The translations under genes were made by a program, and so were the position numbers. From Burkholderiaceae bacterium (GTDB taxonomy: Bacteria > Pseudomonadota > Gammaproteobacteria > Burkholderiales > Burkholderiaceae_C), in NCBI GenBank assembly GCA_013360485.1, contig JABWBN010000005.1:1-54059 (forward strand): a stretch of DNA of 54,059 nucleotides, written 5' to 3'. Below the pieces are notes generated by a model. The model was given only the letters and a program-made list of their open reading frames with translations. It ran no database searches and had not been told where the DNA came from. This document shows, one piece after another, positions 27,788-36,414 of this stretch (position 1 is the first letter of the stretch; the number at the start of each line of letters is the position of its first letter).

Positions 27788-29026
27788 ATGTCGACATTGC
27801 AATCCCTGGCCGGGCGCCACATCGTCGTGGGCCTCAGCGGCGGCATCGCCTGCTTCAAGTCTGCCGAGCTGGTGCGCGAGCTCACCCGGGAGGGGGCCAC
27901 CGTGCAGGTGGTCATGACCGAGGCGGCCACCCAGTTCATCACCCCCGTCACGATGCAGGCGCTGTCGGGTCGGCCCGTGGCATTGAGCCAGTGGGATGCG
28001 CGCGAGCCCAACAACATGGCGCACATCAACCTGGGTCGTGGGGCCGATGCCATTGTGGTCGCGCCGGCATCGGCTGACTTCATCGCCCAGTTGGCACAGG
28101 GCCGCGCCAGTGAGCTGCTCGCGCTGCTTTGCCTGGCGCGGCCGCGTACCGGTGAGCACGCCTGTCCGCTGCTGCTCGCGCCGGCGATGAACCGCGAGAT
28201 GTGGTCGCATCCGGCCACGCAGCGAAACACGACGCAGGTGGTGGCCGACGGCGCCGTGCTGCTGGGCCCGGCGGCGGGAGAGCAGGCCTGTGGTGAGGTC
28301 GGTGACGGCCGCATGCTCGAGCCCGAGGAACTGCGCGACGAGTTGATCGCCTGCTTCCAGCCCAAGGTGCTCGCAGGACGCAAGGTGCTCGTCACCGCCG
28401 GCCCCACCTTCGAGTCCATCGACCCGGTGCGGGGCATCACCAACCATTCCAGCGGCAAGATGGGTTTTGCGATCGCTCGTGCGGCGCAGGAGGCCGGCGC
28501 ACAGGTCACGCTGGTAGCGGGGCCGGTGCACCTGGCCACGCCGCGCCACGTGCAGCGCATCGACGTGCGCAGTGCCCAGCAGATGCACGATGCCGTGCTG
28601 CCGCGCGCCGCCGCGCACGACGTGTTCATTGCCACCGCGGCGGTGGCCGATTGGCGCCCGGCCGCCGAGGCGGGGCAGAAAATCAAGAAGGATGGCAGTG
28701 GCCAGCCGCCCTGGCTGGCGCTGACGGAGAACCCGGACATCCTGGCGGCGGTGGCACGCCTGCCGGATCGGCCCTACTGCGTGGGGTTCGCGGCCGAGAG
28801 CGAAGATGTGGCCCGACACGCGCGCGAGAAGCTCACGCGCAAGAACGTGCCGTTGGTGGTGGGCAACCTGGGGCCGGCGACGTTCGGGCGCGACGACAAC
28901 AAGCTGCTGCTGGTCGATGCCGACGGCGAGCGCGAGCTTGCGACTGCGGACAAGCTCACGCTTGCGCGCGAGCTGGTACGTGAGATCGCCCAGCGCCTGC
29001 ATCGGCACGGAGCCGAACAGCCATGA
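27788..29026 (+). CDS. coaBC: Bifunctional phosphopantothenoylcysteine decarboxylase / phosphopantothenate-cysteine ligase
   Basis: 412 residues from ATG 27788. CoaC half (1 to about 190): FMN-binding [46 protein letters not shown] with the catalytic His/Asn region, and [19 protein letters not shown]. CoaB half (about 195-400): [47 protein letters not shown] and FAAESED. It catalyses two consecutive steps from 4'-phosphopantothenate to phosphopantetheine in coenzyme A synthesis. Its stop overlaps the dut start by 4 bp (ATGA), a coupled pair that is standard in many proteobacteria. Confidence 0.97.
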   Translation: MSTLQSLAGRHIVVGLSGGIACFKSAELVRELTREGATVQVVMTEAATQFITPVTMQALSGRPVALSQWDAREPNNMAHINLGRGADAIVVAPASADFIAQLAQGRASELLALLCLARPRTGEHACPLLLAPAMNREMWSHPATQRNTTQVVADGAVLLGPAAGEQACGEVGDGRMLEPEELRDELIACFQPKVLAGRKVLVTAGPTFESIDPVRGITNHSSGKMGFAIARAAQEAGAQVTLVAGPVHLATPRHVQRIDVRSAQQMHDAVLPRAAAHDVFIATAAVADWRPAAEAGQKIKKDGSGQPPWLALTENPDILAAVARLPDRPYCVGFAAESEDVARHAREKLTRKNVPLVVGNLGPATFGRDDNKLLLVDADGERELATADKLTLARELVREIAQRLHRHGAEQP

Positions 29027-29472
29027 CGACCATCGACCTGCGGGTGCTCGACGAGCGAATGAGCGAATACTTGCCGCACTACGCCACCCCCGGCAGCGCC
29101 GGGCTGGACCTGCGTGCCTGCCTGGACACTGCGCTGGTGCTCGAACCCGGCCAGGCTGCGCTGGTGCCGACGGGACTGGCCATCCACATCGGCAACCCCG
29201 GGCTGGCCGCGATGATCCTGCCGCGCTCGGGGCTGGGCCACAAGCACGGCATCGTGCTGGGCAATGGAACCGGGCTGATCGACAGCGACTACCAGGGGCC
29301 GCTGATGGTGAGCTGCTGGAACCGCGGCAGTACCGTGTTCACCATCCAGCCAATGGAGCGTATCGCGCAGATGGTGATCGTGCCTGTGGTTCAGGCCGCC
29401 TTCAGGCGCGTCGAGGCGTTCGAATCCTCGACGCGCGGTGAGGGCGGGTTCGGCTCGACTGGTCGGCACTGA
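29023..29472 (+). CDS. dut: dUTP diphosphatase
   Basis: 149 residues with the five trimeric dUTPase motifs: [14 protein letters not shown] (I), [16 protein letters not shown] (II), [15 protein letters not shown] (III), [23 protein letters not shown] (IV) and the flexible C-terminal arm [12 protein letters not shown] (V). It hydrolyses dUTP to dUMP, limiting uracil in DNA and supplying dTMP synthesis. Translationally coupled to coaBC by a 4-bp overlap. The phoX stop lies 60 bp downstream on the opposite strand. Confidence 0.98.
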   Translation: MTTIDLRVLDERMSEYLPHYATPGSAGLDLRACLDTALVLEPGQAALVPTGLAIHIGNPGLAAMILPRSGLGHKHGIVLGNGTGLIDSDYQGPLMVSCWNRGSTVFTIQPMERIAQMVIVPVVQAAFRRVEAFESSTRGEGGFGSTGRH

Positions 29473-29531
29473 GGCCGTCAGTCGGGACGGGCGCAGCGCC
29501 GGGTACACCGGCACCGCGCTGCAGGGCGCCA

Positions 29532-31787
29532 TCAGGTGCCGATGCGACCGCCGTCGTTCTTGGTGATGACGAGGGTGGCCGAGCGCGGACGCTTGCCGGC
29601 GCCGTAGCCGGCGTTGGCAGGCCATTGGCTCGTGTACTTCGACGGGTCGGCCACGTTGGACATCGCCGTCGTCTCGCCCGGATGCTGGATGTTGATGAAC
29701 AGCGCCTTGCCATCGGGCGTCTCGGCGATGCCGGTTATCTCGCAGCCCACGGGACCGACCAGGAAGCGCTTCAGTGTGTCGGCCGTCGGTGCCTTGCCGA
29801 CGAAGGTATCCACCGCCAACGCGCCGCCTGTGGTCCGGCTGTAACTCAGGGTCTTCTTGCTGCCATCGCCCACCTGGCCGGGCAGGGCGGCCAGCATCAT
29901 GCAGTTGGTCACGTCGGTGTAAGCGCCGTCGTCGGTCTGGATCCAGCAGATGCCGGTCGATGGCGCGAACGCCAGGCCGTCAGGGCTCGAGAAGTCCTGG
30001 TCCGCAGTCAGGCTGGACAGGTTGATGCCCGACGGCGACGCGCTGGACTCGGCACCGAACAGGTACACGTCCCAGGTGAAGGCCGTGCTGGCCGCACCCG
30101 TGGTGTCGCGCAGGCGCAGGATGTGTCCGTTGGGGTTGCCGACCTGGCTCGACGATGTGCCCTTGATGTCCGTGTACACGCGGGGGTTGGCGCTGTCGGG
30201 CGCTACCTGTGAGGAACTCGACGGCTCCACCCGACGGTTGCTGTTGTTGGTCAGCGTGAAGTACACCTCACCGGTACCCGGGTGCGTGGCGCACCACTCC
30301 GGGCGGTCCATCTTGGTGGCGCCCACGGCGTCGGCCGCGACGCGCGCGTTCACCATCACGTCGGCCTGGTTGGCGAAGGCGTAGCCGGCATAGCCGGCGA
30401 TGGCCGGGTTGGTGATCGACAGCTCGATCCATTGCCCCGTGCCGTCGGACGCGAACTTGGCCACAAACAGCTTGCCGGCGTCGAGGTACTTGTCACCGGC
30501 GGCCATGCGGTTGGCCGGGCTGGCATCGGCCGCATCCCAGTGGGCCGCCGACACCCACTTGTAGATGTACTCGTTGCGGGCGTCGTCACCCATGTAAACA
30601 GCCAACGGCTGGCCTGCCACGGGCTTGGAGAACGCCGCGCTCTCGTGCGCGAAGCGGCCCAGCGCGGTGCGCTTGCGGGCCTTGCGCGACTTGTCGTAGG
30701 CGTCCACCTCGACGATATAGCCCATGGTGTTGGCGACATTGCGATAGTCGTCGCTGCCGTCGTTCGAGGTGCCGCTGCGGGCGTTGTTCCATCGCTGGTA
30801 CTTGTCCTCAGTGCCGCCGGTCTCCCAGCCGTGGCGCGATGCTGCTCCCTCTGCACGGCCATAGCGCTTGAGCGAGACCACGCTCTTGTCGTTGCCGCGC
30901 GCAGCGTCGTCGCCGGCGGGCCGGGTGAAGTAGCCGGCCCAGTTCTCCTCGCCGGTCAGCAGGGTGCCCCACGGCGTCTTGCCGGTGCCGCAGTTGTTGA
31001 GCGTGCCGCGCGTCAGCGTGCCGGTCGGTGAGTACTTGGTGATCATCAGCCCGTCACCGCGGGCCGGTCCGCTCAACTCGATTTCGGTGTCCTGCGTCAG
31101 GCGGAAGTTTAGAGACGAGCTTTGCACGTACTCCCACTTGCCGCTGGTGTTCTTGCGAACCTCGACGACCGACACGCCGTGGATGGCGGTTTCCTTGTCG
31201 ATTTCTGCTGCGGGGCGTGGCAGCACCGACGTACCCCCGTCGGCGTGCAGGAAGAAGGAGCTGAGCTTCTCGTCCGTTGTCGCTTCGTGGTTGATCGCCA
31301 GCAGGCCGCGGTCTGCGGCGGTGCTCGACGGAGTGCCGCTGGCGCTCAGGCCGAACCACTCCATGCCGTCGTGGTGGTCGCCGGCCCGGTTGGCGTAATC
31401 CGTGTCGGTGCCGTCGTTCTTGTAGGCGGCTGTGCTGGCGGTCAGCGGGTCACCCAGCGCGTAGATCACCGAGGCGGTATAGCCCGTTGGCACGACGACT
31501 GAGTCGGCCCGTGACTTTGCAACCGGTGTGAAGCCCAGCAGCTTCTCGGTCGGTGTCGTCGGGGTGACGGGCGGATTGGTCGCGGCCTCGGCATCGTCAC
31601 TGCCTCCGCACGCCGTGAGTGCCAGGCTGCCAAACAGGGCTGTCGCAGCCCCGCCCACGCCACCGCGCAGCAGGCTGCGACGCTGCAGGCGCGCATCGAG
31701 AACGCTGGCGAAGTGTGTGTTGGGGCTGGTGTTCGAGTCCTCGTCGTCGATGCGGGGCTGGCGGGTAGGCGGGCGCAGGAAATTCAT
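29532..31787 (-). CDS. phoX: PhoX-family alkaline phosphatase (DUF839), Tat-exported
   Basis: 751 residues from MNFLRPPTRQP. A twin-arginine signal lies at about residues 35-60 (LQRRSLLRGGVGGAATALFGSLALTACGG); it ends in LTAC, which also fits a lipobox, so the protein could be a Tat-exported lipoprotein. PhoX signatures: HHDGMEWFGL, LLAINHEATTDE, TPWGTLLTGEENWAGYF, RFAHESAAF, VYMGDDARNEYIYKWVS, RPEWCATHPGTGEVYFTLTNN and FSSPDGLAFAPSTGICWIQTDDG. PhoX enzymes release phosphate from organic esters in the periplasm using Ca/Fe cofactors. A three-repeat Pho box lies 60-88 bp upstream, so induction by phosphate starvation through PhoB is likely. Confidence 0.93.
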   Translation of the reverse strand: MNFLRPPTRQPRIDDEDSNTSPNTHFASVLDARLQRRSLLRGGVGGAATALFGSLALTACGGSDDAEAATNPPVTPTTPTEKLLGFTPVAKSRADSVVVPTGYTASVIYALGDPLTASTAAYKNDGTDTDYANRAGDHHDGMEWFGLSASGTPSSTAADRGLLAINHEATTDEKLSSFFLHADGGTSVLPRPAAEIDKETAIHGVSVVEVRKNTSGKWEYVQSSSLNFRLTQDTEIELSGPARGDGLMITKYSPTGTLTRGTLNNCGTGKTPWGTLLTGEENWAGYFTRPAGDDAARGNDKSVVSLKRYGRAEGAASRHGWETGGTEDKYQRWNNARSGTSNDGSDDYRNVANTMGYIVEVDAYDKSRKARKRTALGRFAHESAAFSKPVAGQPLAVYMGDDARNEYIYKWVSAAHWDAADASPANRMAAGDKYLDAGKLFVAKFASDGTGQWIELSITNPAIAGYAGYAFANQADVMVNARVAADAVGATKMDRPEWCATHPGTGEVYFTLTNNSNRRVEPSSSSQVAPDSANPRVYTDIKGTSSSQVGNPNGHILRLRDTTGAASTAFTWDVYLFGAESSASPSGINLSSLTADQDFSSPDGLAFAPSTGICWIQTDDGAYTDVTNCMMLAALPGQVGDGSKKTLSYSRTTGGALAVDTFVGKAPTADTLKRFLVGPVGCEITGIAETPDGKALFINIQHPGETTAMSNVADPSKYTSQWPANAGYGAGKRPRSATLVITKNDGGRIGT

Positions 31788-31846
31788 GGTCCGGACAGGC
31801 GGTGGTTGAAGACCCCGCGAGCCTAGGGACGCCCGATGTCCATCCG

Positions 31847-31875
31847 GTGACGGGTGCGTGACGTTGCGATGACGG
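31847..31875 (-). promoter_or_regulatory. Pho box upstream of phoX (three direct repeats)
   Basis: On the phoX strand: CCGTCAT-CGCA-ACGTCAC-GCAC-CCGTCAC. Three 7-bp repeats with 4-bp spacers (11-bp period) match the PhoB binding-site architecture (CTGTCAT repeats). It lies 60-88 bp before the phoX ATG, in the right place for activation. Confidence 0.75.
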
Positions 31876-31908
31876 CGCGAACGCCGACAGCGCAGCCTAC
31901 ACACACCT

Positions 31909-32430
31909 TCAGTGCAAGCGGCCAGTCGCAGCGGCCAGCGGTGCCAGCGCGATGGCGTCGTCCGCGACGCTGCGGGCCGATCGTTCTTCGTCTGTGGCTG
32001 GGCGCACCGACACCACCCTGACGTCGAGCCTCAGGGCCATGCCCGCCAGAGGGTGGTTGCCATCGAGCACGACATGCGAGGGGTAGATCTCCGTGATCGT
32101 GTAGATGGCATCAGGCGGCATGCCGGTGGTCTGCGCGCCCTCGGGCAGGCCGTCGAACTGCATGCCCTCTTCGATGCCGTCAGGAAACAATGCACGATCC
32201 TCGAAGCACACCAACTCGGCGCGGTAGTCGCCGAAGGCATGCTCGGGCTCGAGATGAAGGGCCGCCTCGAATCCGGCACGCTGGCCGTGGAGCGCTTCCT
32301 CAAGCCTGGGCAGCAGATCGTCGCCACCGAAGAAGAACTCCATCGGCTCGTCAAGTTCGTCGATGGCTTGGCCTTGAGCGTCGGACAAGGTCCAAAGCAG
32401 GCTGACGACGCAGGGGTCGGTGATCAACAT
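31909..32430 (-). CDS. slyD: FKBP-type peptidyl-prolyl isomerase, SlyD-like
   Basis: 173 residues from the ATG at 32430; an in-frame ATG 9 codons upstream has no family similarity. FKBP part: CVVSLLWTLSDAQGQAIDELDEPMEFFFGGDDLLPRLEEALHGQRAG; the inserted-in-flap chaperone domain: LHLEPEHAFGDYRAELVCFEDRALFPDGIEEGMQFD; and the return strand VVLDGNHPLAGMALRLDVRVVSVRPAT. SlyD speeds prolyl isomerisation and shields folding proteins. The His/Cys-rich metal-binding tail of E. coli SlyD is absent, as in many betaproteobacteria. phoX lies downstream on the same strand but with its own Pho box. Confidence 0.9.
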   Translation of the reverse strand: MLITDPCVVSLLWTLSDAQGQAIDELDEPMEFFFGGDDLLPRLEEALHGQRAGFEAALHLEPEHAFGDYRAELVCFEDRALFPDGIEEGMQFDGLPEGAQTTGMPPDAIYTITEIYPSHVVLDGNHPLAGMALRLDVRVVSVRPATDEERSARSVADDAIALAPLAAATGRLH

Positions 32431-32501
32431 CAGGCCATGATCGCATATCCCGAGCACAATCGAAGTGGCCGCCGGTGGTCAGCGGTGGCAGGAAGTCGAA
32501 G

Positions 32502-33041
32502 ATGACGCACGCCGATACCCCATCGCCCGGCATACCGGGTGGCGATACCGAAGACGGCCGCGCGCCGGCCTTGCTGCACGGACGCACCGATTGCCTGCAA
32601 GCGCTTCGGCAGGCGCTGTTGCATGCGCTGGACGACGGCAGTGCAGACGTCTGGTGGGTCGATCCCGATTTCGTCGACTGGCCGTTGGATGACAGCGAGG
32701 TGCTGGATGCACTGACACATTGGGCGCGCCTGTCGGGCCGCACCTTGCACCTCATCGGTGGTCAGTTCGATGCCATGGTTCGTCGCCATCCGCGTTTCAC
32801 CCGCTGGCGGCGCGACTGGGCACATCGGCTGGAGGTCTCGGCTCCGGTGGACATCGCTCAGGCAGCGGACCTGCCCACGCTGGTGGTGTCTGTACACGCA
32901 GGTATCGAAGTCCTCGATCGCGTCCAATGGCGGGCGCGGCCGCTGTCGCAGCCGCAGCAGGTCAAGCAGTCCAGGGAAGTGTGTGAGACCTGGCGGCAGC
33001 ACTGCGAGGCAGCCTGGCCCGCAACCACGTTGGGCCTGTGA
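32502..33041 (+). CDS. Conserved protein of unknown function
   Basis: 179 residues from the ATG at 32502, preceded by AGGAAG at 6-nt spacing. No signal peptide or membrane segment. The composition is Trp- and Asp-rich (DVWWVDPDFVDWPLDDSEVLDALTHWARLSGRTLHLIGGQFDAMVRRHPRFTRWRRDWAHRLE) with alternating strands and helices; the pattern of a short beta-strand then 'His-Arg-hydrophobic' segments suggests a small alpha/beta domain. I recognise no named family. It is divergent from slyD (71 bp) and followed by the strong lipoprotein promoter. The C-terminal Arg/Gln-rich helix (PQQVKQSREVCETWRQHCEAAW) might mediate dimer formation. Confidence 0.7.
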   Translation: MTHADTPSPGIPGGDTEDGRAPALLHGRTDCLQALRQALLHALDDGSADVWWVDPDFVDWPLDDSEVLDALTHWARLSGRTLHLIGGQFDAMVRRHPRFTRWRRDWAHRLEVSAPVDIAQAADLPTLVVSVHAGIEVLDRVQWRARPLSQPQQVKQSREVCETWRQHCEAAWPATTLGL

Positions 33042-33097
33042 GCAGACTGCCAACGCGCAGACGAGCTCAGGGCCGTCCCCATACACCAACACGCATC

Positions 33098-33125
33098 TTG
33101 GGGACTTCCCTGATCTGCATATAAT
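33098..33125 (+). promoter_or_regulatory. Sigma-70 promoter with perfect -10, upstream of lipoprotein leader
   Basis: TTGGGG (33098-33103), 16-bp spacer, TATAAT (33120-33125): the best consensus promoter seen in the window. Start would be near 33132, giving a leader of about 147 nt before the lipoprotein ATG, with an early GGAGGC / GCTTCC hairpin at 33142-33157. Confidence 0.65.
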
Positions 33126-33278
33126 AACGGGCTAGGCTCAAGGGAGGCTCGAGCTTCCTTGCCCTACTTCCTGTCGCAGGCAGAATCATTGCATTCGAAC
33201 CAATGGAATGTATCTGCGATGGGACGAGTCTGATCAGTTACCGGTAATTTTTCGACCCTACACCCTTTGAGGACACCA

Positions 33279-33482
33279 ATGAACAAGTCGCTCCTGTTGG
33301 CTTCCCTGATCGCTGCTGCCGCCCTGACCGCCTGCGGCAAGTCTGAGCCCCCGGCTCCGGCTCCGGCTCCGGCACCTGCCCCGGCTCCGGCGCCTGCTCC
33401 CGTTGCCTCGGCCCCCGCTGACACGGCCTCTGCTCCCGCAGCGGCATCCGCTCCGGAGGCGGCCTCCGCTGCCAGCAACTGA
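33279..33482 (+). CDS. Small Pro/Ala-rich lipoprotein
   Basis: 67 residues from the ATG at 33279, with GAGGA 5 nt upstream. Residues 1-20 form a lipoprotein signal with lipobox LTAC (Cys21: LLLASLIAAAALTAC), followed by GKSEPP. The remaining 40 residues are almost only Ala, Pro and Ser (alternating PA units, then SAPADTASAPAAASAPEAAS), presumably an extended tether. A hexanucleotide-like repeat encodes the PA stretch. Similar tiny Ala/Pro lipoproteins are abundant in Burkholderiales; function unknown, perhaps a periplasmic spacer. It has its own strong promoter and a strong terminator, so it is monocistronic and likely highly expressed. Confidence 0.85.
   Translation: MNKSLLLASLIAAAALTACGKSEPPAPAPAPAPAPAPAPAPVASAPADTASAPAAASAPEAASAASN
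33350..33401 (+). repeat. Imperfect hexanucleotide tandem repeat (Pro-Ala codons)
   Basis: About eight imperfect copies of a 6-base unit (CCGGCT-like) inside the lipoprotein gene. Gain or loss of units keeps the frame and would only change tether length. Confidence 0.6.
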
Positions 33483-33502
33483 GCTGCCAAGCCAGGCGCA
33501 TG

Positions 33503-33531
33503 AAAAAGGCCGCCCACCTGGGCGGCTTTTT
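33503..33531. terminator. Bidirectional intrinsic terminator
   Basis: A5-G, stem GCCGCCC / GGGCGGC with loop ACCT, then T5. A classic Rho-independent terminator in both directions, serving the lipoprotein on the plus strand and bamC on the minus strand. Confidence 0.92.
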
Positions 33532-33574
33532 CTCGTCCGGCGCCAGCATCGCTGGCGCACCGCGTGGCAGCGGG

Positions 33575-34714
33575 CTACTTGAGTTCGTCGATCAGGCGCT
33601 CGACGATCTGACGTGCAGCTTCGCCCTTGTCGGGTTCGCCTTGGTTGTTGAGCACGCCCACAATGGTCTTTCCGCCAGATGCCTTCACCGACAAGCGGTA
33701 GCGCAGCACGGCAGAGTTCGATTTGTCCCCGCCAAACAGCTTACTGAAGAATCCGGGCTCGTCCTGCCCGGTAGTTCTGGGATCGACATATCGAACGAAG
33801 TACAGGCCAGCCGCGCGGTCGCGGTCTTCGACCGTAAAGCCGCTGCGGTCCAGCGCCAGGCCCACGCGTCGCCAGGCGCGGTCGAATGCCTCGTCGACTT
33901 CCAGCGCGGCACCAGGCGTACCGGCGATGGCGCGCGCCCGTGCCGGTTGATCCGGCGCGGTGGCTACAGCAGTGCGTGCGGCCTCCGGCTTGGCGCCCAG
34001 GCGCACCATCAACCGTGACAACAGTTCCGCCTCGAGCTCGGGGTCGCTCGGGCGTGGTTGCCACACGGTGGACTCCTTGAGCGTGTCGGTATAGACCTCG
34101 ACCATTCCTCTGTGGGTAATGAACACTTCAGTACCCGCAGGCGAACGCTCGACGCGGGTTCGGAAGCGATCGCGCTCAGCCGTCGAAAACAGGTTGTCGA
34201 ATACGCGACCGATGGTGGACCTGATGAAGTCCTGGGGCAGCTTGGCGCGGTTCTCGGCCCAGTTGGTCTCCATCACGCCAACCTCGAGGCTGTCTGCAGC
34301 CAGGCCAAAACCCAGTTCTTGCCAGAACGAGCGCAGCACCGGCCACAGCTTCTCTGGCGGAAGGTTGGTCACCAGCCAGCGATGGTTACCCTGGCGCTCG
34401 ATGCGCAGTTCACCGATTGCAATCGGTGCAGCGACAGTCGGACCCGCGGAGGCGACCTGTGTGCCGGCCGTCTGCTGCTGCAACGTGGTGGCGCTGACCA
34501 CCCCCGACTGTGGCTGATAGCGTGAATCGCGGGCGAGTTGGGTCAGGTCAGGCGGAACCTCGAGCGGTGCGGACTTCTGTGCTTGTGAGCGGTAGTCGAG
34601 GCGATCGCCGGAAAGCGAGGAGTCAAGGCTGGAACATCCAGCCAATGTCAGCAACGCGGCCAGTGCAATGGCTCGGTTCGGGGTGTCGAGGCGCACGCGG
34701 TTCACGATGGGCAC
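33575..34714 (-). CDS. bamC: Outer-membrane assembly lipoprotein BamC
   Basis: 379 residues. Lipoprotein signal with lipobox LAGC (TLAGCSSLDSSLSGDRLDYRSQ), then the long unstructured segment APLEVPPDLTQL typical of BamC, which lies across BamD. Two helix-grip domains follow: residues about 100-205 (RWLVTNLPPEKLWPVLRSFWQELGFGLAADSLEVGVMETNWAENRA) and 265-379 (LEVDEAFDRAWRRVGLALDRSGFTVEDRDRAAGLYFVRYVDP). It is a non-essential part of the BAM complex that folds outer-membrane proteins. As usual it follows dapA, with 93 bp between them, on the same strand. Confidence 0.95.
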   Translation of the reverse strand: MPIVNRVRLDTPNRAIALAALLTLAGCSSLDSSLSGDRLDYRSQAQKSAPLEVPPDLTQLARDSRYQPQSGVVSATTLQQQTAGTQVASAGPTVAAPIAIGELRIERQGNHRWLVTNLPPEKLWPVLRSFWQELGFGLAADSLEVGVMETNWAENRAKLPQDFIRSTIGRVFDNLFSTAERDRFRTRVERSPAGTEVFITHRGMVEVYTDTLKESTVWQPRPSDPELEAELLSRLMVRLGAKPEAARTAVATAPDQPARARAIAGTPGAALEVDEAFDRAWRRVGLALDRSGFTVEDRDRAAGLYFVRYVDPRTTGQDEPGFFSKLFGGDKSNSAVLRYRLSVKASGGKTIVGVLNNQGEPDKGEAARQIVERLIDELK

Positions 34715-34807
34715 AGTTGGGGTCTCCGTGGCGGCCAGGCCTCTTGGGGCCGGCGAGCCGGGTTGATCGGGGTGTCGATTCTGGCTGGCGGCAGGCTGCA
34801 GCGTACC

Positions 34808-35689
34808 TCAGGCCAGTCCGGCGTCGGACAACGCTGTCTGCACCTGGGATTGACCTGCTGCCGTGAGTGCAACCAGCGGCAGCCGGACATGTGCCTTGCA
34901 CAGGCCGAGCCGCGACATGGCCCACTTCACGGGCGCGGGACTCGGCTCGCAGAACAGCTGCTTGTGCAACGACAGCAACCTCAGGTGCACCTCGCGCGCC
35001 CGCGCGACCTGTCCTTCGATCGCTGCCATGCACATCTCGTGCATCAGCCGCGGCGCCACGTTTGCGGTGACGCTCACGTTGCCCTGTCCGCCCAGAAGCA
35101 TGAGTGCGACGGCGGTGCCGTCGTCGCCGGAGTAGACCGAGAAGCCGGCCGGTGCATGCTTGATGAGGTGGGCCGCGCGCTCGATATTGCCCGTGGCCTC
35201 CTTGATGCCGACGATGCCAGGGACATGCGCGAGCCGCAGCGCCGTCTCGGGCAGCATGTCGGCCACCGTGCGGCCTGGCACGTTGTACAGCACGACCGGC
35301 AGGTCCACCGCCTCGGCGATGGCCTTGAAGTGCTGGTAGATGCCTTCCTGCGAGGGCCTGTTGTAGTAGGGCACCACTTGCAGCGTGCAATCTGCGCCGA
35401 CCGACTTCGAATAGCGGGTCAGTTCGATGGCCTCGCGCGTGGAATTGGCCCCGGCACCGGCCATGATCGGCACACGGCCTGCGGCATGTTCCACCGCCAC
35501 GCGAATAATCTCGCAGTGTTCGTCGACCGAGACAGTGGGCGACTCGCCGGTGGTTCCGACCACGCCGATGCAGTCGGTGCCTTCGGCAATGTGCCAGTCG
35601 ATCAGGCGGCGCAGGGTATCGAAATCGACACTGCCGTCCTCTTGCATCGGCGTGACGAGCGCAACGATGCTGCCTACGATGGGTTCCAT
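34808..35689 (-). CDS. dapA: 4-hydroxy-tetrahydrodipicolinate synthase
   Basis: 293 residues from the ATG at 35689 with AAGGA upstream. DapA marks: [32 protein letters not shown] (pyruvate/substrate Thr-Thr pair), the catalytic Tyr in [17 protein letters not shown] and the Schiff-base Lys in [11 protein letters not shown]. It condenses pyruvate with aspartate semialdehyde, the first committed step to diaminopimelate and lysine. Downstream is bamC, the standard order. Upstream, 159 bp separate it from the methyltransferase stop. Confidence 0.97.
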   Translation of the reverse strand: MEPIVGSIVALVTPMQEDGSVDFDTLRRLIDWHIAEGTDCIGVVGTTGESPTVSVDEHCEIIRVAVEHAAGRVPIMAGAGANSTREAIELTRYSKSVGADCTLQVVPYYNRPSQEGIYQHFKAIAEAVDLPVVLYNVPGRTVADMLPETALRLAHVPGIVGIKEATGNIERAAHLIKHAPAGFSVYSGDDGTAVALMLLGGQGNVSVTANVAPRLMHEMCMAAIEGQVARAREVHLRLLSLHKQLFCEPSPAPVKWAMSRLGLCKAHVRLPLVALTAAGQSQVQTALSDAGLA

Positions 35690-35848
35690 TGGGGTTCCTT
35701 CCATGCGCCTGTCGGCCTGCTGCCCGATGACAGGCTGGCCCTGGTTGCCGAACCGACGCCCGCTTGCCGCTGGTCGAGCAGCACAGCGCGGTACTGTGCA
35801 TCCCGGGTATCCGTCGCCCCAGGCAGGGGCGATGCAAACCAACCGATT

Positions 35849-36400
35849 TTATCCAGAGGAACTGCCTGGGGCCTGCAGCAACGGACCCGGCGCCTGGCCG
35901 GCGGGGCCAGCAGTGGCTGCAACGATGCGCTGGACGTATCGAGTCGGCGCTTCAAGCACGCCATCTTCGTAGGCCACCACGTGCAGCCCTCTGCACAGTT
36001 GCAGCAGTTCGCCATGCTTCAGCAGGAACTCGGGACGGGTCGGCCGCCCGACGGTCTGTTGCCCATCGGCAAAGGTCTCGGCCAGCATCAGGCCAGCGGG
36101 TGCAAGCGCGCGCAGCAAGTCTGGCCACAGCGGCCGCCAAAGGTAGTTCGCTACAACCACCGCATTGAACTGGCGGCCTGGAATCGGCCACGGAGCGCCC
36201 TCGAGATCTGCGTGTATGCACTCGACGACGCTGCGCAGCCCCTGCAGTGCGGCGTGGTCGCGGTCGATGCCCGTCACACGCATTCCGCGCGAAGCCAGCC
36301 AGCGCGCATTTCGACCGCTCCCGCAGGCCACGTCGAGCACTGTTGCATCCTTGGGAAGCAGGTGTACCCAGCGTCTCAGCCAAGGCGACGGTGTGTCCAT
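35849..36400 (-). CDS. Class I SAM-dependent methyltransferase
   Basis: 183 residues from MDTPSPWLRRWVHLLPKDATVLDVACGSGRNARWL. Motif I is VLDVACGSGRNARWLASRGMRVTGIDRD (about 21-48) with the acidic ribose-binding Asp; later FNAVVVANYLWRPLWPDLLRALAPAGLMLAETFADGQ matches motifs II-III. The type resembles tellurite-resistance TehB-like/UbiE-like small methyltransferases; the substrate is unknown. No good ribosome site precedes the ATG, and a 43-residue membrane-protein gene ends 14 bp upstream, so translation may depend on that transcript. Same strand as MFS gene, small ORF and dapA. Confidence 0.85.
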   Translation of the reverse strand: MDTPSPWLRRWVHLLPKDATVLDVACGSGRNARWLASRGMRVTGIDRDHAALQGLRSVVECIHADLEGAPWPIPGRQFNAVVVANYLWRPLWPDLLRALAPAGLMLAETFADGQQTVGRPTRPEFLLKHGELLQLCRGLHVVAYEDGVLEAPTRYVQRIVAATAGPAGQAPGPLLQAPGSSSG

Positions 36401-36414
36401 GGCGACGGTGCGCG

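Noticed and set aside
33350-33401. Hexanucleotide repeat as a phase-variation switch
   Set aside because: The unit is a multiple of three, so copy changes would keep the frame and not turn the gene off.
33164-33517. Minus-strand frame rich in Gly/Ala/Glu repeats
   Set aside because: It is the antisense of the Pro/Ala repeat of the lipoprotein gene and crosses its promoter and terminator.
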